NCBI GenBank assembly: GCA_022316685.1
Contig: JAKJHU010000005.1
Span: 11,882,707 to 11,946,706, forward strand
Direction of reading: 5' to 3'
DNA length: 64,000 nt
From: Progne subis subis
Lineage: Eukaryota; Chordata; Aves; Passeriformes; Hirundinidae
Shown: positions 39,901 to 51,537 of the stretch, piece after piece
How positions within the stretch are numbered: the stretch's first letter is position 1
Layout of the letters: every line of letters starts with the position of its first letter
Notes under the pieces: model-generated
What the model saw: the letters and a program-made list of their open reading frames with translations, nothing else
Databases searched by the model: none
Told to the model about the DNA's origin: nothing
Program-made: the position numbers and the translations under genes

Positions 39901-40653
39901 ACTCTATGATTGAACAATATATGTGCCAGGAACAGACTGTTCCCTAAACAACATATTTCCCTACCAGGGGTCACTAAACCTTCTGCTCTCTCTACTGGCC
40001 ACCAAAATCTTTTGCATGGGTAGCCAGACATGTTTGTTGTGATAATTAAGCTTTCAGATATCTATTCACCTGTGTGTGCCAATGTTGTATTTAATGCACC
40101 CTCTTACAAACAAATATACTCTATAAAATAAAAATAACAACAACAACAACAATAATAATGAAACATCTGAAATGAATGGCTGAAATAAAATGGACTACCT
40201 AGATTCACTTACCTGGGAATATATTTAGATTTGTGCTGATGAAAAGTGTATGAAATAAATGCCCTCAGGGTGGGAGGAGCACAGAGCAGCACCCATTCAA
40301 ACTAAATATCACAATATATATTTCAAACATTTGGATGTGTGACAGAAGTCATTAGTCCAGCCATTAACCAGAGCATAACCTGAGAACAGTATCAGGTGTC
40401 CTGAAAGAGTCAAGCTTACCTGCAGAGTAACAAGGAACAAAATCCCCATCCTGGGACAACCAAAATTGAAAAGACAGAGCACAGGATGCTGTATTGTTAC
40501 TTGGCTTACACAACAAATGATGGAGCCACAAAGATGAAGAATATTCTACCAGTTTGTCAGTGTCTGCAGAATAACGAACAATAAGTGTGGATGTTTTTCA
40601 AACAGTAAGAAATTAGCTTTATATTCACAGTGCCATATACAGTGACTGAAGCT
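36950..40653. other. No recognisable gene
   Basis: AT-rich, with T-rich low complexity at 37170-37200 and the small AAC/AAT repeat at 40131. No supported frame. Confidence 0.5.
40131..40165. repeat. (AAC)n/(AAT)n simple repeat
   Basis: Short run of AAC units followed by AAT units in an A-rich context. No transposon was recognised beside it. Confidence 0.9.
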
Positions 40654-40722
40654 GTCTATCCCTTAACTACCTATCTGCAGAACAGGGAGTACAAAACTCA
40701 TTATCTCTTGTCTCAAACAACT
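40654..40722 (+). repeat. Ancient MIR-like SINE fragment
   Basis: The order 'ctatctgcagaacagggag' (40671-40689), 'tacaaaactcattatctctt' and 'gtctca' follows the right half of MIR (a ...ctatctgtaaaacagggataataatactc... segment as I remember it). The left half is not recognisable. Confidence 0.5.
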
Positions 40723-42237
40723 ATAAAATACACTGATGAGGAAAACAGCTAAATCCATCAAGTCATCGGTAGCTGTAATCAATAACCAGACCCATAGATT
40801 TGACCATCAAACCCTAAGTGGCAAGGGAAGATAAAGGATCCATTTGTTATGGTAATAACAAACCTATAGTCAATAATAATGTTGCAAACATATAAAAGTC
40901 TAGTTGGATTTCAGCAGCCTCCAACTTCCTTTGGTACTTTGCTTCAGGATCACATTGAGAAATTTTGACCTTCCCTATTGATTTAATGGCAATTTCATAT
41001 AGCCAATGATTAGATAATCCAATCATATCTGCCAAAAGTGATCAACCATATCTGAAATAAAGGGCAGAAGTTGTGTAATTTACAGTACAAATGAGCTGGT
41101 TCCTGTAGCTCTGATTAAATAAAACAAAAAAAAATCAAATTAAATAGTGATCTAATTATAGGGGTGGCACTCTAACAATTTGAATTTTTCATGATTCATT
41201 TAATTTGAGACAGCACTTAGCTAAAAACTAAATAAAGAAGAAAACCCTTTTTACTCCTTCTTTCTTTGAAGTTAATTAGTCTTACTTAAAACTATTTCTT
41301 GAAACATCATGGAGCTATTTTCAAAGTCATTCAAGTATTATATCTACACCACACATAAAAGTGCTGACAATGCCCTCAGTGACAAATTTAATTTGGGAAT
41401 ACTGCTTCCACTTTTTAAAAATATTTTTCCCAAGCTGTTTCAGTCCAGAGAGGTTGCTTCTCTCACACTGCTGAAATGGCATCCTCAAAGCATCAGTTTG
41501 GTTTACTGTGTCCTAAACTTTATCAGAAAATTCAGCCTGGAGAATTTAGGAAACTTTTCCTATGGGAGAAACAGAGAAAGCAGGTGGCTCCCTCAGGACA
41601 CTTCTCCTGGAGGGAGAAGAAAGAAAGGTGTCTGTGGTCACTGATCTGAGTCTGGCAACACATACAGGTGCAGGTGTGTATGTCAAGCATCAGGAAAGTG
41701 ATGCATGCACTGGCAGAGCTATTTCTGGAGATGGACAGACTACAGCTGTGCCTGTCAAAACAGGGCAGGGAAATACTCTGAAGCTACCTCAGAGTAGCAC
41801 GCATCATTAGACAGCTTTGTGTGACTTAACTTTTTCCGCTAATATAGGAATGAAGTTCTTTGAATGGAGAATTAAGTTCCTGGCCCAAATGACATCTGGA
41901 TTACACTGTCCATTTTTAATCAAAAACTCAATGCCAAATAAGTAATTAGATTGTCACTGCACCTCCTATATCTGGATCAATCGGTCAAACATACGCAAGA
42001 ACGCAGACATTTTTTGACAACACAGATTCAGAAATAAAACAATTACTGAAAGTACAGCATCAAAGCTGTACTTTGGACAAACTAGAAGACAGGTTCTTTC
42101 TGGGAAAAATGCAAGGGAAAAATCTGAAAGTGGAAGTTGGAATGAAATAAAACAGGAGTGATTTGGTACATTGTTTACTGATATAATTTTAGAGTTGAAA
42201 GACAACACCAAGCTAGAGAGTAGTTTAAAAGCAGGTC

Positions 42238-42240
<3 letters not shown>

Positions 42241-42286
<46 letters not shown>
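42241..42286. repeat. Poly(A) run, 46 bases
   Basis: The longest homopolymer in the window: 46 consecutive A. The sequence to its left has no recognisable SINE, LINE or retrogene and no AATAAA close by. Homopolymers of this length are prone to length errors in sequencing, so the exact count should not be trusted. Confidence 0.97.
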
Positions 42287-42292
<6 letters not shown>

Positions 42293-42730
42293 AATGGAGG
42301 TGTTAAAAGTATGACACCTTGTTTAAATAACCAGGTTTTATTTATAGTAAAAATACTGATTAGATATAAGAAATGCAAGATTTTGAGTGGTACTTTTGTA
42401 GCTTTTTTGTTTTACTAACGCTTCTCTGTGTACCTTCGTGTCCAATACTTGAAGTCTTTGGGGTCTGAATAATTCACTGTTTCAGACTCTCTCTTTCTGA
42501 TCCCCGGACTCAGGATTTTCTCTCCTCTTAATGATTAAATTTTCTTTCATTTAGCTGGGAAAACTAATTCTTGAAGACTTGTGACTGGAGCAAAGAGCCC
42601 TCATTTTCCACTTGTTCTGCACATTTTGGCAATGAAAGAAATAATGATTTGTATGAGATCAACAAAGAATCACTTCTACCTTTTAAGAGCATTTTCTATC
42701 TATTCTCCCCTTTATTGCCCTCCACCCTTC

Positions 42731-42751
42731 TTTTTTTTTTTTTTTTTTTTT
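42731..42751. repeat. Poly(T) run, 21 bases
   Basis: Pure T run about 450 bases after the 46-base A run and in inverted orientation to it. It ends in taaggtag and no element was recognised beside it. Confidence 0.95.
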
Positions 42752-43571
42752 AAGGTAGTAACTATAAAGTAAATAGTGTTGAAAAGCAATCCTTATGCAT
42801 TATGGTCAAGATTCAACACAGATTAGTAAACTTAACTTTAATCTGAAAGTTAGGGTAGGATGTATCTTCCCTGGGTACCTGTGGGTGGGCCTTTTCAGCA
42901 TCAAAATAGTTCCCTGACTGTCTACACACTGTCTTCAAGCCAATCTTTGGAGGAGGACTTCCCTGTAGTAAAGTATTCTCTACCAGTGCCAAAATCTGTC
43001 TGTCATTCTAACTGAGTTTTTTTCCCCTTAGGGCCACTAAGGAATTGACGCCCTTGACTCAAACATTGTGGGCAATTTACTATAATATTGGTACCATTGT
43101 TGCTCTTGAAGTAATTATACTTTTAAAAGGCTGACAAAAAGACATAAAAAAATGTATTATGGGTAAACCTAGACAGATGATCACCCATGGAAAAATGTCT
43201 AGGGTGATACCAATAAGAAACTATGTAATCAATTTACAAACCTATGAAATTCCAAACATTATGAAGAGCCATGAAAGTAGATGGCCTGAGTAAATCAGGT
43301 AGTGATCTACATGATTCCACTGTAGTTGCATAGAACAGAATTTGGGTTTATATTTACATAACATACAAAAGAAAAAAAAAAGAAAATTACAGTTGCAAAT
43401 TCAAGCACATCAAAGATGACACAGTCTTAAATCAGCTCCCATTTATTATATATCATGATACGGTCTTTAATGACATGATAACATACCCCTACCTCATTAA
43501 GTGTGCAGAATGTACTGTGATTAAAGGAAGAGTGTTTTACAGTTAGAAAAAGCACCTTCTGTTACGGCACA

Positions 43572-43632
43572 GGATGAAAGCCCAGGAAAGCTGGGCGTAA
43601 TTGTGGTTCTATCACAGACTGCATATGTGAAG
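43572..43632 (+). repeat. Possible MIR or related amniote SINE fragment
   Basis: 'ccaggaaagctgggcgtaat' (43582-43601), 'tgtggttctatcacagactg' (43602-43621) and 'catatgtga' resemble the central core of MIR-type SINEs (a ...cctgggttc...tgccactgact...tgtgtga... segment). Only the core is visible. Confidence 0.4.
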
Positions 43633-45660
43633 ACTATCAGAAGGTAGATAAAAAGGGATTTGGAATATGACTGCATGGCAAAACTTGTACTTGCTAATTT
43701 CTGAATACTTTATATTTTCAGTAGTTTTCGCTTAACATCATACTCTGTATGAAATGTAAGTTCCAGGCAAGGAAACTACAACAAAGTTACGAGATGCTTG
43801 AGTCATCTTCTACTGGTGATAAATGATTGTTTTTCAATTACATTAAAGTACATAACAGTTCTTAGGAACAGTAAACTAGGAAAACTAATCTTCACAGCAA
43901 TGCAAATTAAATTCTAATCAAGGAATGCAAACCCATAAGGAAATCAAAAAATTCTTGGCTTTTTAGCTCATCTGATACAGATTTACACACTGAGTCATGA
44001 AATAATGGAAGTTTTCAATTTTCAAAATATGAATACACTTGAACTTTTGATGTCTTCTGTTAATACTTTTCTGTACAAAACATTTTGTTGGCAGACAGTG
44101 TGACTCTACACAAACAAACTCTAATTCTAGACCTAAAAACACCACGGTACAAAGGAAATGGTGCCTTCCATAGCTAACCAATTGTAGATATCTTCCAACC
44201 ATGTTTTCATTAAAACTATTCCTTTTACGCTTGTTTTCAAAGTATTGCAGAGTCTCTTTCTGAAAGCCAAGCAGGTGAAGGCACTGTTTCAATTGTACAA
44301 GATACTTCTTAGACATAAGAAACAAGATAAATGCGATGCTAAAAGAATAATTAGTATACTGAATAATTCACGGTCATATGTTAAAATGTATAGAAACTTA
44401 CAGATTTATATTCTCTGACTCACAGCTATCTCATTTCATACAGGAACATGTTGTACATTTTTCAAAATGTTAGCTGAATTGTAATTGGCACTTGAAATAA
44501 AAGCTTAGTGAGGGTAAGAACTTTCATCAGCTGCTAGTGTAGCTTAAATGAGAGTTAAGACAGTAAATATTTTAATACAAAGGTACAAATTGAAAAATTG
44601 TAAACCAAAAAATTTGTTTTGATTGGAATTTTTGCATGATGAAACTCAATACTAGTTTTTGAAGTCAGTTCTATTATTTCTGCATGCCAAAATGGACATA
44701 AGTACCCACAAACACTGTTTATAAATCTGAAAAGTAGATGTTTTTGAAACTGTAATGCTAAGGCTTTTGAATCTTAAAGAAATCTCTTCAGTAATACTGC
44801 AAAAACCAAAATTTCATCACAGAAGAAAATGAGAATATGATATAAAACCTGTGATCTGCAATTACCAATACTGAAATTAACTGATCTACCATTAAGTACT
44901 TTTGCTCCACTCAAAATATCCTGGCTTTTACTGAGTTCAATATCAGCATTCAAAGCTCATTTTAGGATGTTGCTGTATATTTAATTTCTTTCAGCCTTAT
45001 ACCCCTAAATATCTCTGATTTTCCTATGACCGTAGTTCTATAGATATTAATAATTTCAGTCAACAGAAAGTACTGGCTGTGCTTTGAAATGTGAAAAACA
45101 ATGTAAAGGTAGTATTTAGCAAATGCATTAATCATACACAGTCAATCTTTAATCTTACTTAATTGGGCTTAACAGGGTTATCAATATCAAATTGAATGTG
45201 GAGCTTTTGGTGTTGCTGCAAAATGTGATATGGCACATCTTGGAATATGGGCTGCAATATAAGCAGTGTAATGAGATATTCAATAACTATTTATGAAAGA
45301 TTCCAATGTAAAAAAGATAGGGGTTTATTATTTTCAAAGAACAAATTGGTAACCTGCTATAAAATATTTGGTAGAACATGCCAGTTTCTCTGTTGCTGCG
45401 CTAACAGTACACTGATTTAACCTTTCACGTTCCTGCTTTATAGCAAGTTCAAATTATATTTTGCACTAAGATGAATCAAGGCCCCTAATTTCATATTTCC
45501 CATGAAATCACTATTCAGGACAAGCTGAAGGCTGCCTACCTGGATTTCTGAGGATAGCTGAAACTGGACGAGGTTCTGCAAACCAATTGTGGTTTATACC
45601 TGAGGGGACCAGTTAATATGAAATGTTTATAATTTATGGATCCAGGGCTGGGCTCCCTTT

Positions 45661-45965
45661 CCTGCTCCTGCGGCAGCCGCCTGCGCTGCCCGTGTGGAGA
45701 GCGGTGCGCAGCCGGCTGTGGCGGTGTTGGAGGCTCCTTCGCAGCCCCCCGCGGAGGATGCTTCCAGAAGAAAGCTCCACAGCTGGACGGAGCAATGTAG
45801 TGGCGGCTCGTCTCGGGGCTGTGGGCACAGCAGGAGAGGGCGGTTTGCATCCTCCACCCTCCTTTGTGTGCTGAATGCAGCCGAGCAGAGGTGGAGAATA
45901 CAAATCTATGCTGTGCCTGCACACATCGTGCGTACCATCGCTAGTCGTAACAGGAGGCGCGAAAT
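45661..45965. promoter_or_regulatory. CpG island
   Basis: I count about 23 CpG dinucleotides in these 305 bases, with roughly two thirds G+C at the core (45661-45780). The rest of the window is AT-rich and nearly free of CpG. Such islands usually mark a promoter or a CpG-rich developmental enhancer kept unmethylated in the germ line. No TATA box is evident. On the minus side a consensus-like splice donor, CAG then GTAGGC, sits at 45539/45538, so a first exon read leftward (about 45540 to 45900-45950) is possible. On the plus side a frame is open from 45694 to 46218 but has no ATG. No repeat family was recognised, so a GC-rich retroelement remnant is less likely but not excluded. Confidence 0.7.
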
Positions 45966-46135
45966 AGCATGGATAAACATTGCAGGCTTAAATGTAATAA
46001 AAGGAGACTTTGGGAACTCTATTGCCATTAAAAGCCCTTTCAATAAGGGGTTATTAGCAGCATGCATTTTTTGCTTAGACAATGTAAATTGCTTCTTAAA
46101 CAATAGGTGGGCCATCATTCTTGTCCTTACCTCTG
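45966..46135. promoter_or_regulatory. Candidate conserved enhancer beside the CpG island
   Basis: Immediately right of the CpG island the composition switches to AT-rich with dense homeodomain-type cores: taataaaag (45995-46003), gccattaaaagc (46024-46035), ggttattagcagc (46049-46061), and an aacaatagg SOX-like site (46099-46107). It reads like vertebrate non-coding elements that control developmental genes. This is inference from texture and motifs; conservation was not measured. Confidence 0.35.
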
Positions 46136-47533
46136 GGGGACCTTCTTTGCTTCAAAGTGCTTATAGCAAGTTAGACAGCAAAAACTACACATCATTAGGT
46201 AGGTGGGTGGCATCTTGATATTCTTTCCTCCTCAGGATTCCTCTGGTACTGAACTGAATGTCTGCCAACATTTGGATGAGCACCTGCATGACAGAATGTT
46301 TCCATCTGAGTGCTGTAACTATTCTTAGGCAACGTTTATTTTAATATTCCCTTTTTAGTACACTTTCTTGTTGCTCTAGATTGCTATAAATATCTATACT
46401 TTGAATCACTACTTAGCTTATATCCAAAAAACTTTAACTTGTAATAATTGATTTGTATTTGGTTTGGGGATCATGATTTGTTTGCTAAATTTGTTTAATT
46501 TAAATACCAGAAAAAAGGAATCAAAACGCTTGAAAGATTTTCTTCTAATTTCATCCGTCTGTTCAACTTGAAAGGAAGAGTGACAGGAGTCCTGATATCC
46601 AGACACTACCTCATAATATTTCCTAGAGGTGTGTCAAAACACATGGCAATGCCCTTCACTAAATAAGGGGCAGTCAGGAAATTTTCATACCATTTTTCCT
46701 TTAAAGTCACATTAATTTTTGCCCATATTTTCTACAGTCTCTGTAAATGGTGGAATTCATATAGAAATCTGTAGTCAAAGGCCATTTACTCACAAACTAA
46801 TCCCCAGACCTTCAAATATCTTCAGATATCAAGCTCTTGAATTTCCATTGACTCCCAAAGGCTTTAATGACCTAAGGAGCTTTGAAGAAACTTCTAGGTT
46901 TTTGGGTTTTTTTTTCCTTCACACACACTCAAGAAATAATGATTATTCAAATAATCTTGTACTTGTCCACCATTGGGTATTACAGCTCAAAGAAAAGAAA
47001 GAAGATCCTTGAGTATAAAATTTCATCACTTAGGGGATGAATGGAAAGGAACCCTGCAGAATGGGTATCCCAAGCCCAAATTCGCCACTGTCTCAAAGTC
47101 AGCAGGGAGGAGTGGCTGCAGGGGAGCTAGTGCTACATCTTTTCTGCACAAGTGGCTCTCAAGAGGTTTTTGCCTCTCTTTTGTGCTGCTGTGCAAGTGA
47201 CATATGGAGGATTGTACTGTATGCAGATTTGATGTTATTTAAGACTCAGTGTTTTCTTTTGAAAGTAAAAATTTCCAAGAAAAGGGTGTGGTTCCTTGAC
47301 AGACAGCTATATGTAAGCAGATACAATCACTTTTAACCTGTGTTTCTGTTCTAACAGAAATTCTCTGTGTAACAGAAAAAAATGGGTAATCAATCTATTT
47401 TTACAGAAAGGGCAGAAATAATTTTCAGATCTATCCGGCATATTACATGGGAGATGTCATGACAATTTTTTAAAATAAAATAAACAGGAAAAATGACCGA
47501 TAGACTTATGTATCCATTTCAGATAGACAGACT

Positions 47534-47551
47534 AAAAAAAAAAAAAAAAAA
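47534..47551. repeat. Poly(A) run, 18 bases
   Basis: Short pure A run in AT-rich sequence; no associated element was seen. Confidence 0.9.
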
Positions 47552-47951
47552 CAAACCTACTTTCCATCAGCTCACTAGCAAAGGGGAAAGGTTACGTCTA
47601 TATTTTTTTCAGTTACATGCATAGGTCTACCTCACTGAGGTACTAGGGTCTTCTTGGGACTAATCAGTGCCAGAATATATGGAGTGTCCCTGTCTGAAGA
47701 CTCAGACAAAATACCATACTTCAGAAGATACTAGGAAAAATATTCAGTGAATAAATAAAAAAGTTATGAAGCTGCAGCTATAAATAGAGCCTAGAACATC
47801 TTACTTTTAGATCCCTTTCAGCGATCAAGCAAAGCAGTTATTAAGTGTGAAGAAATTACCAGTTTTCAAATGTAGTTATTTTGAGTACATTTACCCAGTA
47901 ATAGCTGTACTATTTAAACTAAAATGCATGCCAGTAAAATGACTCTGAATT

Positions 47952-47964
47952 GCTAATAATTAGC
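47952..47964. promoter_or_regulatory. Palindromic homeodomain site
   Basis: gctaataattagc is a perfect inverted repeat containing TAAT-A-ATTA, a spacing bound by paired-type homeodomain dimers. It sits in a repeat-free AT-rich stretch (about 47.74-47.99 kb) that looks enhancer-like. Confidence 0.35.
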
Positions 47965-50264
47965 AGGAAAAACATAAAAGTAATCTTTTACCTTTGTTAG
48001 TGAGCTGATGATAACTAGTTTTTATGGCATTCCAAATACATGTATTTAGAAACAATTGTGAACCAAATGTAAGATAAATAGGATTATAGAAAAATCTCAA
48101 AAATCAAAAATAGGCAGCAGCTCAATCCTTCCCTTTTTCATTGGATGAACACAGGAATTTTCTTTAACATTAAACATTTTACAGTGTACTGCACACAAGA
48201 ATATATAAAATTAAATGCTGAAAAATGATGGCTAATGATTAAGCTTCTAGGATGTGATCTGCATTTGATAAAGTTGACAGCATAACTTGGGGCTTCAAAA
48301 GAAGGAAGATCAGACTGCTAGCTAACAGAATCAGATTTCTTCCAGCTGCCAGGAAGATGAAGGTCATAGAACCTGCATCCAAGTCAGCTGACATTTGCAT
48401 AGCACGAGTCCCGACCATGTAGAGTCTCTACAGACAGGTGTGTAAAACTTGTTTGCAAGCATGGAATCATCTCCCAGGTGTCAAAGATTAATTGTTTTTG
48501 TTAGTGTAGAATTAGGACTAGAAAAATGTGTGAGCTCTGAAAATGTAAATCCATTTGGCTATTTTAGAGCAGAACAGTTTACTACCATTTCCTACAAAAC
48601 TCAAAGAAAATGGAGACAAAGGGAAACACGCATTGCCTCTTCCCCGATGAAAGTGACCTGCAAGGCTTTAAGCCACGAGTTTCAATGAAATCTGGACATC
48701 TCTCCACTGTAAGAAATTATTGTTTCCAATACTTGTCAAGAATGCTGCTCTTCTTAAAGACTGCAGTAGCTTCTCTGCCAATGGCAAGACCGTCCTATCT
48801 TTACTAATCCTGCAGGAGAGTGGTATAGTAAGCCAAAATATTTCACCCTTCTTTGTATGCTTATGTACCTCATTACTATATTGTTTAAGTACTTGAATTA
48901 TTTTCCCAGATGGAGCAACAAAATGGAGTTAAATTACTACTGCTCAATTACTTCAGTGGTCTGTTTCCTGGTGCTGATCCCAACATCCCTCGTCTCTGTG
49001 CAGTCCTTATTTAGAAGTACCAAGATTTTTGTCTGTTTTTCTTTTTTTTGTGCATTTTTCCACAGAGAATACTTACAGAATTTTATGATTCCAACTTGCA
49101 ATTCTTGCACCTATATATCTTTCTTATGAATGTATGGTCAGTAGATGAATTTGTCCTGCCACTGAAAGCATCTGAAGTGATGGCATGACAATGTTGTAAT
49201 GGAAATGCCTGACATAAAAAGCCATATGACACAGTAATTTTACACATACCTTGTCTGAGAACTAAAGATGAATTCTCAGTTGCATCACCAACAGACATAT
49301 GGTCTAAAATCTGTTCTGTGAATATGAAATTTTGCCAATGTAATTTATAATTATTTTACAGATTGGCTTAGTTGGTATGGTATTATATGTGATTTGTTCA
49401 TATAGACTTTAAATCCTAGCAAAGAAAACAGCATCATTTACACTATAAAGAAATTGTGACATTTTCACAAACCAGCCAAAGTGTGTTAGAGGTACTTTGC
49501 GGCCTCAGTTTAAACAAATAACTCATTATTAACATGAGAGGCTGTGAATGCAGTTGTTGGTATCAGTGAATTTATGGTTTACAAAATGGTCATTACTGAA
49601 GTAGGAGTCACCATGTGGAAGATGAGTTGAGTAAGGAAATATATGTAGGTCAGTGAGAAATATATGTATTCAGTTCCCCTCCTTTTTTTTTTTTAAGGAG
49701 AGAGGAGAATGGCTGAGCAGAATCAGTGTCAGCACTTTCTTTTCTGTTTTTCTTTTCTTTTTTTTCTTTTAGTAGAAATAACAAATCTATTCCTACTTGG
49801 GAGAGGTTCACATGCATGTTATGTGATGGCAATGAAGATAGAAGGGGGAAAGGCAGAGACTTTGACTCAATTTACAAGTATCCTGGATTATTTTTAATGC
49901 CCACTCATCTACTGTAATTTCTGTCCAGAAATGCTTAAAAATAAGTAAGAGGGAAGATATAATAAAGCTCTCCATAAATCTCTGCAAATGTCTCAGTCAT
50001 AACCTGGTATCCCTGGTACCGGATAGGATCTACTTTTGAAGTGGGAGAAGCAGTTGAAATTATTTTCTCTTCTGAAAACCCCTGTGCAGAGCTTCACTTC
50101 TTGATCTTTTGTTCTCAAGACATTTGAGGAGTAAAATGTTTATTTCTAAATGACTGCATGTATAAAGAGGGAGCCCTGAAGACAATTTTTTTTTCAGGCA
50201 ACAAGAAGTCTCTTACTCACAAAAATACTCTTTGCCACTGAAGTGAAACTGCATATACCACAGT

Positions 50265-50275
<11 letters not shown>

Positions 50276-50312
<37 letters not shown>

Positions 50313-50355
50313 GTGGGGTTTTTTTTTTTTTTTTTTCCCCTTTTTTCTTTTCCTT
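50276..50355. repeat. Poly(T)/pyrimidine low-complexity tract
   Basis: A run of about 36 T, a short G-rich break (ggtgggg), about 20 more T, then CCCC and a T/C-rich tail. It is preceded by a short CT repeat (50264-50275). The frame at 50243-50461 is only the translation of this tract. The homopolymer-break-homopolymer shape is also what a collapsed or noisy assembly can give. Confidence 0.95.
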
Positions 50356-51120
50356 AGGGATCAGCGATACAGAAATTCAAAATCACTTCCAAACAATATT
50401 TGGCACTGCTCTTAATCTTAATTTGAAGCATGTGGTACAAGCCAGAAATGTGATTCTGTAACCAGTTGCCCTTTAAACAAATAGATTTAAAGTTTACAGC
50501 AGATATAGTATCAGTAAAATTAACCATTTAATTCCACTTCACATAGACTTATTCATAAGGGCAGCTTATCATAACAAATATTAACTTTTCCAGTTACTGG
50601 AAGTGTGAATCTTCCAACAACAGTGATATACCCTCTGGATTCCTTCTCCTTTGGGTACGACGTACCACAGCCTGCTGCCTCCATCACAGGCTATACATTA
50701 CAACCCAGAGGAAGCATGAGTCTGGAAGTGTGGTGCTGCATAGAACTTTATTCTCCTTCACCTTTCGAGCAACCTTAGTAATTTCTGAGAAACTCTGAGC
50801 GGTTCTACCAGTTGATGCACCTGTCTGCAGTGCTGTCTGGGTGGGCTCCTTTTCTTACCTCATTCTGATGTTGTTAATAATTTCTCAAAAGTGCTGATTT
50901 CACTTATAGTGAACAGCTAAAAGCAGTGAGGTTGATGAAAAGCAAAGCAGATGCCTCTCAGCATTTTGTATCTTCTTTTCTGTCAGTATGTGGTTTCCCT
51001 GTAAAATGGTTTCACTTTCATGAGGAAAAACATCTTGGAAGTACCTACATAAAACATTTATTTATAGATCTCAAATATATCATGGCATCTGACTCACAGA
51101 CTGAGGCTGAGGGGCCCATT

Positions 51121-51190
51121 TTCATACAGTCATACAATAGTTTAGGTGGGAAATGAGCCCTAAAGGTCATCCAGTCCAATCCATCACCAT
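51121..51190 (-). mobile_element. Short CR1 3'-end scrap
   Basis: The plus strand shows catacagtcatacaatag (51123-51139), then tttaggtgggaaatgagccc and aaaggtcatccagtccaat (51162-51180). These follow the reverse complement of a CR1 3' terminus: the terminal ATTCTATGAT-like repeat and the adjoining conserved tail. After about 51190 I can no longer follow the family, so either the insertion is very short or the rest has decayed. It does not code. Confidence is moderate because only some 70 bases support it. Confidence 0.65.
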
Positions 51191-51520
51191 AAAGCCCCAG
51201 GTTGAAACTATTTCCTTCTCTAAGTGGTGAACACTGCTCTGCCACCCGCAGTAGTAACTTGCTCTCCTTCCTCCACAAATGGGAAGCACATCTGAACCTC
51301 ACTTTAACTTCTCCAAACCTTTCCAGACAACACCATCAGCTCCTGGAGCATTTCTCAAGAACCACATAACCTACCTATTTCCCAGACAGAGCAGTGTCCC
51401 TGCGGAAATTCTCAAAGTAATTGTGCTATTGGAAAGTACTTGCATCATATATTTATATATTGGGAGAGGGGAAAAAAAGCACTCCTAGACAAATTCTATC
51501 AAGTTCTCACTGCTCAGTTT

Positions 51521-51537
51521 CAGGTGAGTTGACGTCA
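51521..51537 (+). promoter_or_regulatory. Consensus splice donor overlapping a perfect CRE
   Basis: CAG|GTGAGT (51521-51529), a perfect 5' splice site, is followed at 51530-51537 by TGACGTCA, the palindromic cAMP-response element bound by CREB/ATF proteins. The site contains a CpG in otherwise CpG-poor DNA. The frame upstream (51279-51488) closes before the donor, so any exon ending here would be non-coding. Confidence 0.4.

Larger units (their letters stand above)
40723..45539. other. No recognisable gene
   Basis: Apart from the homopolymers and the MIR-like scrap listed separately, this is AT-rich unique sequence. The two longest frames (41309-41644 plus, 111 codons; 43963-44316 minus, 117 codons from its ATG) fall within what chance predicts here. 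Confidence 0.5.
46136..50275. other. No recognisable gene
   Basis: AT-rich unique sequence. On the minus strand a good donor CCAGAG|GTAAGG lies near 46125-46136, but no exon could be built from it. Frames at 46719-47336 overlap and are unsupported. Confidence 0.5.

Noticed and set aside
39880..39920. Possible plus-strand CR1 end from a 'ctctatgatt' string
   Set aside because: Only one short string matches; the sequence upstream does not follow the CR1 tail.
41309..41644. 111-codon plus-strand ATG frame
   Set aside because: Composition-driven, no recognisable domain, overlapped by another frame of similar quality.
43963..44316. 117-codon minus-strand ATG frame as a gene
   Set aside because: A rough estimate from base composition predicts one or two frames of this length by chance in 128 kb of double-strand reading; no motif or splice signal supports it.
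45694..46218. 174-codon plus-strand frame over the CpG island as a protein gene
   Set aside because: It starts at GTG, contains no ATG, crosses an abrupt composition change from CpG island to AT-rich DNA and shows no known domain.
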